Assembly (NCBI RefSeq): GCF_000226975.2
Contig: NZ_CP019285.1
Span: 3,286,001-3,350,000, forward strand
Direction: 5' to 3'
Source of the DNA: Halobiforma lacisalsi AJ5
GTDB taxonomy: Archaea > Halobacteriota > Halobacteria > Halobacteriales > Natrialbaceae
Length of the DNA stretch: 64,000 nt
Shown here: one piece after another, positions 43,174 to 51,560 of the stretch
How positions within the stretch are numbered: the first letter of the stretch is position 1
How the letters are laid out: each line of letters begins with the position of its first letter
Translations under genes and position numbers: made by a program
The notes under the pieces: model-generated
The model's database searches: none
What the model was told of the DNA's origin: nothing
The model's input: only the letters and a program-made list of their open reading frames with translations

Positions 43174-43899
43174 TTACCGGGTCTTCAGGTCGTCCTTGTC
43201 CTTGACGATCTCCGTCTCGGCTTCGCCGCTCGAGTGTTCGTTGACCACGTCGTAGAAATCGTTTTGCATCCCTGCGGGGAAGGTGACGACGCCGATCCAC
43301 GAGCCGTCGGGCTGCCACTCCTCGCGTTCCAGGTCGCCGAACTGCCGGATCTTCGCCTGGGCGCTGCCCGCGTAGTCGGCGGGCACCTGGACCGCGACCG
43401 TCACCTCCTCGAACCGGATCGGGATCACGGGTCGAAGCGCGTCGAGCGCATCGTCGACCTGGTTCTCGACCGGTTCCATCGGATCGACCGTGAAGCCGGC
43501 CTCCTCGAGGGCGTTCTCGATGCGCTCCGGCGGGTGTGGAGCGTTGTCCATCTGCGGGTTGACCGCGTTGCGCGTGATGGTATCGATCAACTGCCTGCGC
43601 TTCTGTTCTTGCATCTCGCGGCGCTGCTCGGCCGTGATCTGGATCTCCCCCTCCTTGATCACTTCCGGAATGATCTCGAGGGGATCGGTCGTGTCGAAGA
43701 CCTTCTCGAGGTCGCTCTCGGCCGGCCGGTCACCTCGGGAGGCGTCCTCGAAGACGTCCTCGGCGGCGATGACGTCCTCGAGGTCGCCCTCGAACTCGCC
43801 GCGCTTGATCTCGAGGGCCGCGTCCGGATCGACCAGTACCTCGAAGCGCGCCCCGTGTGACTCGAGTCGCGCAGTCACCGCCTCGTCGAGTGATATCAT
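43174..43899 (-). CDS. sbds: ribosome maturation protein SBDS homologue
   Basis: The 241-residue protein begins [23 protein letters not shown] and has three domains. The FYSH part includes [21 protein letters not shown], the helical part runs from [28 protein letters not shown], and the ferredoxin-like end from [19 protein letters not shown]. It releases the eIF6 anti-association factor from new large subunits together with EF-2. It is the 3'-most gene of the proteasome/RNase P cluster, 432 bases behind psmA, with its own CTTTTACC box about 26 bases before the ATG. Confidence 0.94.
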   Translation of the reverse strand: MISLDEAVTARLESHGARFEVLVDPDAALEIKRGEFEGDLEDVIAAEDVFEDASRGDRPAESDLEKVFDTTDPLEIIPEVIKEGEIQITAEQRREMQEQKRRQLIDTITRNAVNPQMDNAPHPPERIENALEEAGFTVDPMEPVENQVDDALDALRPVIPIRFEEVTVAVQVPADYAGSAQAKIRQFGDLEREEWQPDGSWIGVVTFPAGMQNDFYDVVNEHSSGEAETEIVKDKDDLKTR

Positions 43900-44331
43900 A
43901 CCGATGAGTTCCCCCGGACGGGTAAAAGAGCTTTTCCTGACGGCGGCGGTCGGGGCGGCGTGCGGTCGGCCTCGAGGGGGATCGCGGAGGCGGAGCGAAC
44001 TATAGTAGCTACTGAAAGTCGATGCACCCCCGATCACATGGCGGCTTCGCGATCGGTGTGTAAACCGCTTCAGATTCGCGGTCAGGTCCCTTCGGGAACG
44101 CGACATCCGTCTACCGAACCGTTCGGGCCTCGACTTAGCCGATAGGGAGGGCACTGTGGAGAGCGAAGAGACTCGAGAACTGGTCGGAACGGAAAACGGA
44201 TGCGTCCCATCCGCCGGATGCGGGCGGCCGGGTCGCCGATCGCCCGACCGGGAAACCGGCGAGCGATCGGAGCCAAGGTCGAGATCGGACCCGGGCCGGC
44301 CCGGGCCGAGTCTCGATACGACTCGATTACG
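43900..44331. other. intergenic region psmA / sbds
   Basis: There is no gene. It is GC-rich with weak promoter material for sbds (CTTTTACC near 43925) and a stretch CTATAGTAGC near 44002-44011. The separation suggests sbds has its own transcription unit. Confidence 0.45.
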
Positions 44332-45087
44332 TTACTCGTCTTCGGTCTCGTCCGGTTCCTGGAGCAGGTCGTTCTCCTCGAGGTGGGTCTCGATCCGGTC
44401 CTGCTCGAACTGCTCGAAGCGCTCGGACTCGACGTCGATCGTCGCGAGTCCGACCTCGTTCGGGAGCAAACCGCCCTCTTTGACCGACGCGAGGGCGTCG
44501 AGCGCGAGCGAGATGCCGCCGTCCAGGTCGGCTTCCTCGTCGTAGTTCTCCTCGAGGTAGTCCTGGAGGTCGCCGCGGTCGGCGCCGACGGCCAGGGCCT
44601 TCCACTCGTAGGGGGTGCCGGACGGGTCGGTCTCGAACAGGCGGGGTTCGCCGTTGTCGATCCCGCCGACGATCAAGGCGACGCCGAACGGGCGTGCACC
44701 GCCGACCTGGGTGTACTGCTGGATGTGGTCGGTAACTTCCTTGGTCAGCGTCTCGACGCCGATCGGTTCGCCGTAGCGCAGCTGGTTGACCTGCGCCTGG
44801 CGGCGCGCGAAGTCGATCAGTTGGCGGGCGTCGGCGACGTGACCGGCGCTCGCGATTCCGACGTGGTCGTCGGCTTTGTGGAGCTTCTCGACGCTCGAGT
44901 CCTCGAGCAGCGGGGAGGGAACTCGTTTGTCGACCGCGAGGACGACGCCGTCCTGTGTTCGGACGCCAATACTTGCCGTACCGCGTTTGACCGCCTCGCG
45001 GGCGTACTCGACCTGGTAGAGTCGGCCGTCCGGCGAGAAGATCGTGATGCCTCGGTCGTACGCCTGCTGTTGGGCTTGTCCCTGCAT
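44332..45087 (-). CDS. psmA: 20S proteasome alpha subunit
   Basis: The 251-residue subunit starts MQGQAQQQAYDRGITIFSPDGRLYQVEYA, whose N-terminal helix gates substrate entry and binds the PAN ATPases. REAVKRGTASIGVRTQDGVVLA and HVGIASAGHVADARQLIDFA follow the family pattern, and no catalytic Thr precedes the fold. The C-terminus is acidic (QEPDETEDE). It lies 4 bases after rnp2, in one operon with RNase P genes. The beta subunit gene is far away (5.1 kb). Confidence 0.96.
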   Translation of the reverse strand: MQGQAQQQAYDRGITIFSPDGRLYQVEYAREAVKRGTASIGVRTQDGVVLAVDKRVPSPLLEDSSVEKLHKADDHVGIASAGHVADARQLIDFARRQAQVNQLRYGEPIGVETLTKEVTDHIQQYTQVGGARPFGVALIVGGIDNGEPRLFETDPSGTPYEWKALAVGADRGDLQDYLEENYDEEADLDGGISLALDALASVKEGGLLPNEVGLATIDVESERFEQFEQDRIETHLEENDLLQEPDETEDE

Positions 45088-45091
45088 AGTA

Positions 45092-45586
45092 TCACGCTAA
45101 ATCGTAATCGAGGTCTGTCGCGCCCGTGAACGATTCGTCTGCGAGTCGCACGTCTGCAGATCCGTCGCCATCGCGTACGACGGCGACTCGCTCCTCGTTC
45201 CCGAACACGACGTTTCTCTCTTCCAAATCTTGCCGGCCGCGTCCTAAATAGTTTTCTTCAGCGGCACGGATCGTGCCACTGATACCGCAGACTCGAATTC
45301 CGACGGGAGAGCCGTTGATCCCGTCGATACAGGCCAGCGCCGCTCGAGCGGGCTCGGTCTCCCCTCGACGGACTTTGACCAGCGCATGCCCGGTTCCGTC
45401 CCCGAACGCGAACCTGACGACGGTGAGATCGGCCGCTGCGCTGCCGGGATCGCCGAGCAGGTTCTGACCCGCGTACCACAGTTCTCGCTGGAACGCCCGG
45501 CGATCGATGTCGGCGTCGGGCCACGACTCGATGGCGACGGCGAGGTAGCGCCACCGCGGGCGGAGATGCTTCGGGAGGTGTTTCAT
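45092..45586 (-). CDS. rnp2: RNase P protein component 2 (Pop5/Rnp2)
   Basis: The 164-residue protein starts MKHLPKHLRPRWRYLAVAIESW and has the conserved YAGQNLLGDPGSAAADLTVVRF and GHALVKVRRGETEPARAALACI of the archaeal Pop5 family, followed by GIRVCGISGTIRAAEENYLGR. It binds the RNA of RNase P, which trims tRNA 5' ends. The start overlaps the stop of the methyltransferase gene by 4 bases (ATGA). The acidic tail after about 130 is a haloarchaeal addition. Confidence 0.93.
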   Translation of the reverse strand: MKHLPKHLRPRWRYLAVAIESWPDADIDRRAFQRELWYAGQNLLGDPGSAAADLTVVRFAFGDGTGHALVKVRRGETEPARAALACIDGINGSPVGIRVCGISGTIRAAEENYLGRGRQDLEERNVVFGNEERVAVVRDGDGSADVRLADESFTGATDLDYDLA

Positions 45587-46260
45587 TCCTGGCCGTCGTC
45601 CGTCACCCGGCCGCGTTCGGCGACCAGCACGCCGACCTGATCGTGGACGCGTTCGACCGCCGTCAGCGAGAAGCCGGCGTCGGTGAAGGCGTCCGCCAGC
45701 GTGCCGACCGTGGCGGGGTCGTCGACCTCCGGCGAGTAGAACGGCTCATCCGGGTCGGGTTCGCCGAAGAACATCACGTCACCGAGCACGAACCGGCGTG
45801 GCTCGAGGTCGGCGATCGTCTCGATGGCCTCGCGTTTCTCCTCGTCCGAGAGGTGGTGCATCGCGAAGTTCGAGGTGACGACGTCCACGCGAGGGGACCG
45901 AGTGTCGGCTCGAGGCGTCTCCGACGATTCGGCGTCGACCTCGCCGTCGTACTCGGGGTCGCGGAACCGGCCGTAATCGAACTCGAGGTTCTCGAGGCCC
46001 CGCTCGTCGGCCTTCCGCTTCGCTTCCTCCATCATCCCCTCGCTGATGTCCCGGCCGACCACCCGGTCGGCGTCGGGAGCCAGCGCGAGCGCGATCGCAC
46101 CGGTCCCCGTACCGAGATCGAGAACGGTATCCGAGGCGTCGGGGTCGGCGTGTTCGATCACCAGGTTCGCACAGGCCCTGTACTCGTCGGACTGGTCCTC
46201 GTCGTACTCCCCGGCAACCTCGTCGAACCGGGCGGCGTGATCCTCAATGCTCTTCTTCAT
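45583..46260 (-). CDS. class I SAM-dependent methyltransferase (RNase P operon)
   Basis: The 225-residue protein begins MKKSIEDHAARFDEVAGEYDED. Its SAM-binding core reads VLDLGTGTGAIALALAP near 50 and VVGRDISEGMMEEA, with FAMHHLSDEEKREAIE later. I used the ATG before KKSIED and not the one nine codons upstream, because the shorter form limits overlap with rnp3 (17 bases). Being placed between rnp3 and rnp2 suggests an RNA or translation-linked substrate, but that is inference. Confidence 0.85.
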   Translation of the reverse strand: MKKSIEDHAARFDEVAGEYDEDQSDEYRACANLVIEHADPDASDTVLDLGTGTGAIALALAPDADRVVGRDISEGMMEEAKRKADERGLENLEFDYGRFRDPEYDGEVDAESSETPRADTRSPRVDVVTSNFAMHHLSDEEKREAIETIADLEPRRFVLGDVMFFGEPDPDEPFYSPEVDDPATVGTLADAFTDAGFSLTAVERVHDQVGVLVAERGRVTDDGQE

Positions 46261-46948
46261 ACCTGCCACGTTCGACCCCGGGCTCAATGAACGACTCGGA
46301 CTGGATGTGCCGATTGCGCTCGGCGAGATTCCTCCACTCCGAGAGGCCGTCCTCGATAAAGTCCGCCGGCAGTCCGATCTGCTCTCCGAGGGCGGCCAGT
46401 TCGCGGGGCGCCCGGAACTCGAGGTGTGTGGTCGGCGTCGCGCTTACGACGTAGGGCGCGTCGTAGTGATCGACGATCTCGTAGAGTTTCCGCAGCGACT
46501 GGAGCACTCGAACCCGCCGACCGCCGTGATCGGCGAGCACTCGCGAGAGGTCGAACTCGAGGCGGACGCCGTTCTCGAGGGCCGCCTTCGCGACGACGTG
46601 GTTGACGTCGCCGTCGTCGGTCATCGGACGGGCGAGCACGTCGACCTTCTCGTTTTCGACGGCGAAGCGATTCATCGCGGTCGAGCCGCCGGCGACCGTG
46701 ACGATCGTCTCGTCGGGCCGGTGGTTCCCGACCGCGCCGCTCGCCTCCTGTGGGTCGTTCGTTCGGATCTCGATCCCCTCGACGACGTCTACTCCGTACT
46801 CGTCGCGGATCTCGTCGGGGTCGTACTCCGCTCGAGCGCCCGCGTGGTTGCGCACGACCACGCCCTCGAAGCCGTAGTCGGCCGCCGTCTTGGCGAGCCT
46901 GGCGACCGTACTCTGTCCGTCGGGGTGGGCGTGGACGGCCTCGTACAT
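46244..46948 (-). CDS. rnp3: RNase P protein component 3 (Rpp30/Rnp3)
   Basis: The 234-residue PHP-like TIM-barrel protein opens MYEAVHAHPDGQSTVARLAKTAADYGFEGVVVRNHAG. Typical elements are VVEGIEIRTNDPQEASG, VAGGSTAMNRFAVENEKVDVLARPM and KAALENGVRLEFDLSRVL. With Rnp2 it forms part of archaeal RNase P. It is the first gene of the rnp3 - methyltransferase - rnp2 - psmA operon. Confidence 0.94.
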   Translation of the reverse strand: MYEAVHAHPDGQSTVARLAKTAADYGFEGVVVRNHAGARAEYDPDEIRDEYGVDVVEGIEIRTNDPQEASGAVGNHRPDETIVTVAGGSTAMNRFAVENEKVDVLARPMTDDGDVNHVVAKAALENGVRLEFDLSRVLADHGGRRVRVLQSLRKLYEIVDHYDAPYVVSATPTTHLEFRAPRELAALGEQIGLPADFIEDGLSEWRNLAERNRHIQSESFIEPGVERGRYEEEH

Positions 46949-47109
46949 ACTCGAGGGATCTCGAGGCGGCGACTTGTGGTTTGCGTCATGCGGCGACCGA
47001 CCGAATACGGAATTCCGCTTCGAGGGAGTAGTCGTCAGTTCCGAGCCCGAACTGAAAGTCGAACCAAACGGGCGTACCGAAGTTGCGTCAGCCGATGACG
47101 GGATGACCG

Positions 47110-47394
47110 TTACACGAACGTCCTGAAAGACAGGATTCCGACTATGAGCATCAGGAGACCGCTAGCGATCACGATGACGGCACCGACCCAGTTGCCGATG
47201 CGGTAGATCAACAAATGGTCTCGATTCGAATCCGCTCTAGAGACGTTGGTGAGACTGACCGCGAAGGTGAACGCCGCTCCCAGTACGATGACGCTGCCGG
47301 CCACAAACCCTGATAGTACGAGGCTGACGACAGTCACGAGCGTTCCGACCAGTCCCAGTCCGAGGCCGACGGCATAGAGCTTCCAGGCTTCCAT
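47110..47394 (-). CDS. small membrane protein, three or four spans
   Basis: The 94-residue protein opens MEAWKLYAVGLGLGLVGTLVTV. Hydrophobic segments lie at about 8-28, 30-48 and 66-90, separated by NVSRADSNRDHLLIYRI. I do not recognise the family. It sits alone between rnp3 and the hairpin after tbsP. Confidence 0.6.
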   Translation of the reverse strand: MEAWKLYAVGLGLGLVGTLVTVVSLVLSGFVAGSVIVLGAAFTFAVSLTNVSRADSNRDHLLIYRIGNWVGAVIVIASGLLMLIVGILSFRTFV

Positions 47395-47740
47395 CGTTAC
47401 ACTGAGACGACACTACCGACACGGGGGATATGTATCTGCCGACCGCTCGTCCCGCCGGAAGTAACTCTCAATTCGCTACCGAAGTACGTGCAGAATCACG
47501 TGGCCGGGAGTGCGTCCGAACAAAAGTGAGGGCGCACGACCCGGGGGAGGGCAGGCCATCACCCGATACGACCGCGAGCGACCGTAGGGAGCGAGCGGGC
47601 CGACGACTGACGTGAGGGAGGACTGAAAGGACGAACGAACGGAAGGAGGAGTGCTTTTGATCAACCTTTTACCGAGTGCCGGCGCGCCGTGCGGCAGCTA
47701 CGCTGCCGTCGGCGCGAAACAAACGCAGAGTAAAAGGTTG
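47395..47740. other. intergenic region ending in a strong hairpin
   Basis: No gene. The stretch ACCGCGAGCGACCGTAGGGA (near 47568-47587) is of the GAGCGA-rich type common between haloarchaeal genes. The right edge is the large hairpin described separately. Confidence 0.5.
47662..47740 (-). terminator. 79-base extended hairpin after tbsP
   Basis: The outer arms CAACCTTTTAC and GTAAAAGGTTG (47662-47672, 47730-47740) enclose a GC-rich inner stem: CGCGCCG/CGGCGCG (47683-47689, 47710-47716) and CGGCAGC/GCTGCCG with a 3-base loop (47692-47698, 47702-47708). The right arm abuts the tbsP stop codon, so the message would end in this structure. There is no long T-run. Terminator, RNA stabiliser or small mobile repeat are all possible. 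Confidence 0.55.
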
Positions 47741-48559
47741 TTAGTTGAGAATAGACTGCGCGACCGTCGCGAGCTGACCGTTGTCGGCCTCCTGCAGGCG
47801 CTCGTCGCCGATCTTCAGACGAAGACGCGGGCGACCGACGTCGATCGGAACCTTCTCGGTGTCGATCAGGCCCATATCCTCGAGTTTGGTCTTCGTCCGC
47901 GAGAAGGTCGCCTTGGATGCGATCCCGACGTCTTCCCCCCATTTGCTGATGTCGTACAGCAGCGCCTCGTTCTTGGCTGCGACCAAAAGCGAGATGGTGA
48001 CCTCGTCGAGTCCGTCGCCGTCGCCGCGGGCGGTCTCCAGGGAGTCCAGAATGGCGGAGAAGTCCTCCTCCGCATCGGGGCCGATTTCGTCGGAGAGCGT
48101 CTCCTGAACGTCCGTGATCGGCGGCGTGCGGAGGTTGAACGTCTCGGCGCTCTCCCAGCGGGCCGCGTAGGTGTCGTAGGTGTCCTCGACGAAACTCTCG
48201 TCTTCGGTGACGAGGCCGCCGACGCGGTCGCCGGCGTGGACGATCGCGACGATACGGTCCTCCGTGATCAGCAGCGAGTTCTCGGGGGCTTCCTCGAGCG
48301 TTCGGAGCGCCAGCGCGTCCTGGCTGATGAGGTCGGCGGCGTTCGAGGCGACGATGAAGTCGTCCATGACGTCCTTAAGCGTCCGCTCGTCGGCGAGCAT
48401 GTGGACGGTCGGAAGCGAGTCGTCGAACCCGGTCGCGACGGAGACGAACTGCTCGATTCCTTCCCACGAGGGGTTGACCATGTAAATGTCCCCACTCGCG
48501 TCCTCGAGCACACTCTCGAGGATATCGTCAATCTGGTGATTGAGTAAATTCGAGGTCAT
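47741..48559 (-). CDS. tbsP: transcriptional regulator TbsP (DUF5821)
   Basis: The 272-residue protein begins MTSNLLNHQIDDILESVLEDAS. The middle has DDSLPTVHMLADERTLKDVMDDFIVASNAADLISQ, and the C-terminal winged-helix part reads LLYDISKWGEDVGIASKATFSRTKTKLEDMGLIDTEKV (short adjoining parts). In Haloferax volcanii TbsP works with TrmB on gluconeogenic gene expression and cell development. An AATTAAG box lies about 33 bases upstream, with an inverted repeat (48607-48640) further up. Confidence 0.88.
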   Translation of the reverse strand: MTSNLLNHQIDDILESVLEDASGDIYMVNPSWEGIEQFVSVATGFDDSLPTVHMLADERTLKDVMDDFIVASNAADLISQDALALRTLEEAPENSLLITEDRIVAIVHAGDRVGGLVTEDESFVEDTYDTYAARWESAETFNLRTPPITDVQETLSDEIGPDAEEDFSAILDSLETARGDGDGLDEVTISLLVAAKNEALLYDISKWGEDVGIASKATFSRTKTKLEDMGLIDTEKVPIDVGRPRLRLKIGDERLQEADNGQLATVAQSILN

Positions 48560-49083
48560 GCCTATACAGAAGTAAACGTGAGAAAGTTACTTAATTTTGT
48601 CGGCCGTTGACCCGGCAGAACTTCTGCTCTCGGCGGTCAACCGGTAATTTTCTCCGTGACGGCCCGGTATCGAACTCGGCCGATCCCGTCGGGTCGATGG
48701 CGGTGGTACGGACCCGTCTCTCGGTTATTCGAAAGGTCGATTCGGAAATCCTCGCTGCGGATGTCATGTTTTTTAACTTACAGTAAATATATAACCTTCA
48801 TCTGTGATTACCGAACCGCATGGGTGATCGAGGACAGCGACCGTGGTGGGTCGCGAACGGACACGGTAGCGAACAGTCCGAACGAACGAAGTCGGAAACA
48901 GTTCACGCGAAGGGTATTAGCACGTACGGCGGACCCTGATCTAGCACGGACGGCGGATCCCGATCCTAATCCTGCTTCTGATCCCACTCCGTCCCGCCAC
49001 TGATTCCGATCCGGGCCCGGACGAAGCGACGACGAGCACGGACAGTGCCTTCCGAAGCTGAGCCCAGGGGATCGGCAGTGATC
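48560..49083. other. intergenic region tbsP / CHAT-like gene
   Basis: It holds the tbsP promoter, an inverted repeat TTGACC...GGTCAA (48607-48612, 48635-48640) with a smaller palindrome GCAGAA-C-TTCTGC inside, a good plus-strand TATA box at 48787-48794 before a short frame, and a 24-base imperfect tandem repeat (48918-48941, 48942-48965). No full-length gene is seen. Confidence 0.5.
48820..48939 (+). CDS. possible leaderless 39-aa micro-protein
   Basis: An ATG sits 29 bases after the centre of AATATATA (48787-48794), the spacing of a leaderless haloarchaeal message. The frame opens MGDRGQRPWWVANGHGSEQS and ends at a TGA 39 codons later. It has no cysteines and little acidity. The promoter is more convincing than the coding sequence, so a non-coding transcript is an alternative. 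Confidence 0.35.
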   Translation: MGDRGQRPWWVANGHGSEQSERTKSETVHAKGISTYGGP

Positions 49084-51375
49084 TCACTGGCCACTCTCGA
49101 ACCGCGGCCACAGTTCCCCGGACCAGTAGAGATCGCCGTCGTAGATCACCGACGCCTCCGTCTCTTTGAGCAGCATCGCCAGTTCCGTCCCCGAGAGTAT
49201 CACTGCGGCCTCGTTCCCGCAGAGGTAGGCGTACTCGTCGACCCCGGTGTGGGGATGGTAGTAGCCGCCGGTTTCGCCCGTCGCGTAACAGTCGAGCGTG
49301 ACGAAGTACCGATCGCTTCCCTCGAGAGCGTTGGGGTTCGCCGCCCCGTTTCCGCTCCGCCGTCCCCCGTCGCCGACCTCGTCCTCTCCGTCGAGCGACT
49401 CGATCGTCACCGTCGTCGGGAGCCGGTGGTCCGCCTGCGTGAGCGAGTGGGTACCGTCGCCGACGACCGCGTAATCTTTCCCCATCATGATGCGACGACG
49501 TGCGAGTCGCATCGCACGCTCGATGCTGAACCCGTGGACGAGCAGTTTCGCGAACGTCGACCCGACCCGGACGGCGTGGTCGTTGAGTACTCGCGAGAAC
49601 GTCACCGCGCCGGCGACGCTTCCCTTCTCGATCAGGGCTCGACCCTCGTAGTAGGAACCACAGGCGTTGAGGAAGAACGTCTCGGTGTTACACCGCTCGA
49701 GGCTCGAGACTGCGAGGTTGCCGTCCGGACACCGGAACCCGTCGGTTTCGCAGTGGCCGATGTAGTGGACGAAGTCGTGGTTCGTTTCGAACGTCCGTGC
49801 CAGTTCGGCGGTCGTGAGCGATTCCTCGACGGCGACGTCGATCGACAGTTCGTCCGACCGGCGACGGTAGATCTCGGCGACGGCGTCCCCTTCGCCCGCC
49901 ATCTCGGGGTCGTTGAGCACGATCCGGATCGAGGTCCCGTCGCTCGCCCGCTCGAGGTAGTCGAGGCGGTTCTGGTAGGCTCCCGGCGCGGATTTGAAGA
50001 CGTCGATGGGGACCCCCTCGGCGAGCCAGCCGTGAACGCGACCGTGCCGGAGTTCGGGTTTGACGACGTCGACGGACGCGACCTCGCCGGTGCTGGCGCG
50101 GTCGGCTGTCGTCGATTCCGTCGACTGTGCCGGACCCTGTGGCTTCGGACCGCGGTAAAAGTCCTCGAGCGACCGTTCGATCAACTCCTGGCCTTCGAGC
50201 GTCGACGTTCGGGGCCGATAGATCAAGCTCATTCGGTCGAGCAGGAACGGCAACGTCTCGAGGCGGCCGAACTCCGGCGCGACGTACGTCGAGAGGTGCC
50301 ACTCCGGCAGGCGATGCTCGATCGCCGTGAAGGGGACCTCGAGGTAGGCCGCGAGCCGTCGCTGGGGGTCGGCCTCGTACAGCGCGTCCGCGTCCAGTTC
50401 GAGCGCCTCGAGAACGCTGCTCTCCGCGAGCGTCGTCCCGTACGGGCCGGCGTTGCGGACCAGACAGTCGAGGAAGAACGTCTTCCGGAGCAGGCGCTCG
50501 ACGTCGCGCTCGAGCGCCGGCATCGGTGATAGCTCCCGTTCGATCCCGTGGTCGAGGAGCCTGAGACGTGGTCCCTCGGCGCGGCGTTGCCCGCGGCGAG
50601 TGCCGCCCACTCCGTCGCCGGTGCCGCCCAGGGCTGGGTCCGTGCGAACGGTCGCCTGCAGGTAGTAGGCGAGCGGTGCGGTGACGTACAGGGCCTCGTA
50701 GATCGGCGGCACGACGAGTTCGATCCCGGTTTCGGGTGTATCGGCGGCGATGCAGTCCGGAACCGCGAGTTCGTCGCCGGCCTCGAGCAACGGCGGGTGG
50801 CCCCGAAGGGTCGGGTAGGAGCGTTCGGGGCCGGTGGTCTTGTGGGAGGCGGCGAGGTGGGAGACAGCGTCCGCGACCTGCGTCGGGTCGTCGGGGACGG
50901 TGATCGTTCCGGCGGGGCGTTCGTGACGGCTCCGGAACCCGAGGACGACGCGGGTGCGGCGGGGAAAGGAGACGACGACCGATTCGAAGTCCGGGGTCTT
51001 CTCGATGGTGGCCCGGCCGGAGAACCGGAGATAGGTCTTGATCTCCGTGTCGACGTCGACGACGTACTCGCCGGGAGGTAACCGAAGCGGGTCTCCACCG
51101 GGATCGAGTTCGTAGCGGCGTTCGCCGGCGGCCGATTCGGGACTGCTCCTGCTGGCGTTGTCGACGCCCACCCCGTCGGATCCGAGCGAGAACGCGTAGA
51201 CGACGGCGTGGGGAAAGGAGAGACGAGAGGTGCGCGCGACGATCGTATCGTCGACCGGCCGCGGGAGGCCGGGACCGTCGCCGTCGACGGCGAGATCCTC
51301 GGCCTGAACGGACAACTCGGCGTTATCCGCGTCGGTCACGCGGAGCGCCCGGTCGTCCAACTCCCACTCTATCAT
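49084..51375 (-). CDS. CHAT/caspase-like protease candidate with large N-terminal region
   Basis: The 763-residue protein has an N-terminal half without recognised motifs (MIEWELDDRALRVTDADN at the start; alternating strands and loops; AYYLQATVRT near 240). The C-terminal half resembles CHAT-type clan CD peptidases. DFVHYIGHCETDG has His541, ETFFLNACGSYYEGRALIEKG has Cys572, and SVAGAVTFSRVLNDHAVRVGSTFAKLLVHGFSIERAMR is the usual following helix region. Such proteins cleave other proteins or form signalling modules in bacteria. The substrate is unknown. No partner gene of a defence system is adjacent. Confidence 0.7.
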   Translation of the reverse strand: MIEWELDDRALRVTDADNAELSVQAEDLAVDGDGPGLPRPVDDTIVARTSRLSFPHAVVYAFSLGSDGVGVDNASRSSPESAAGERRYELDPGGDPLRLPPGEYVVDVDTEIKTYLRFSGRATIEKTPDFESVVVSFPRRTRVVLGFRSRHERPAGTITVPDDPTQVADAVSHLAASHKTTGPERSYPTLRGHPPLLEAGDELAVPDCIAADTPETGIELVVPPIYEALYVTAPLAYYLQATVRTDPALGGTGDGVGGTRRGQRRAEGPRLRLLDHGIERELSPMPALERDVERLLRKTFFLDCLVRNAGPYGTTLAESSVLEALELDADALYEADPQRRLAAYLEVPFTAIEHRLPEWHLSTYVAPEFGRLETLPFLLDRMSLIYRPRTSTLEGQELIERSLEDFYRGPKPQGPAQSTESTTADRASTGEVASVDVVKPELRHGRVHGWLAEGVPIDVFKSAPGAYQNRLDYLERASDGTSIRIVLNDPEMAGEGDAVAEIYRRRSDELSIDVAVEESLTTAELARTFETNHDFVHYIGHCETDGFRCPDGNLAVSSLERCNTETFFLNACGSYYEGRALIEKGSVAGAVTFSRVLNDHAVRVGSTFAKLLVHGFSIERAMRLARRRIMMGKDYAVVGDGTHSLTQADHRLPTTVTIESLDGEDEVGDGGRRSGNGAANPNALEGSDRYFVTLDCYATGETGGYYHPHTGVDEYAYLCGNEAAVILSGTELAMLLKETEASVIYDGDLYWSGELWPRFESGQ

Positions 51376-51530
51376 TCGAGCAGCGGAATGTTGCCGCGAT
51401 TAGTTAGTTGTACTGGATGGGCCGGTACTGATAATTATATCTACTGGTTCAGGAGATTCGATCGGCGACGTCGAGCCGTTGCGTCCGCGGCAGACGCCGG
51501 AGACGGACGGGAGCGCTCGGGAAAGGTACA

Positions 51531-51537
51531 CTTATAC
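51531..51537 (+). promoter_or_regulatory. TATA box of glyA
   Basis: CTTATAC is centred 27 bases before the ATG at 51561, supporting a leaderless start. It rejects a TTG start seven codons upstream. Confidence 0.6.
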
Positions 51538-51560
51538 GATTGCCAGTCACCCTATCGCAC

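Noticed and set aside
47651-48547. 298-codon plus-strand frame opposite tbsP
   Set aside because: It is the antisense shadow of tbsP and starts inside the hairpin after it.
48656-49003. 115-codon plus-strand frame after the tbsP promoter
   Set aside because: The composition is basic and serine/arginine-rich, unlike haloarchaeal proteins. It overlaps a better promoter-ATG pair at 48820 in another frame.
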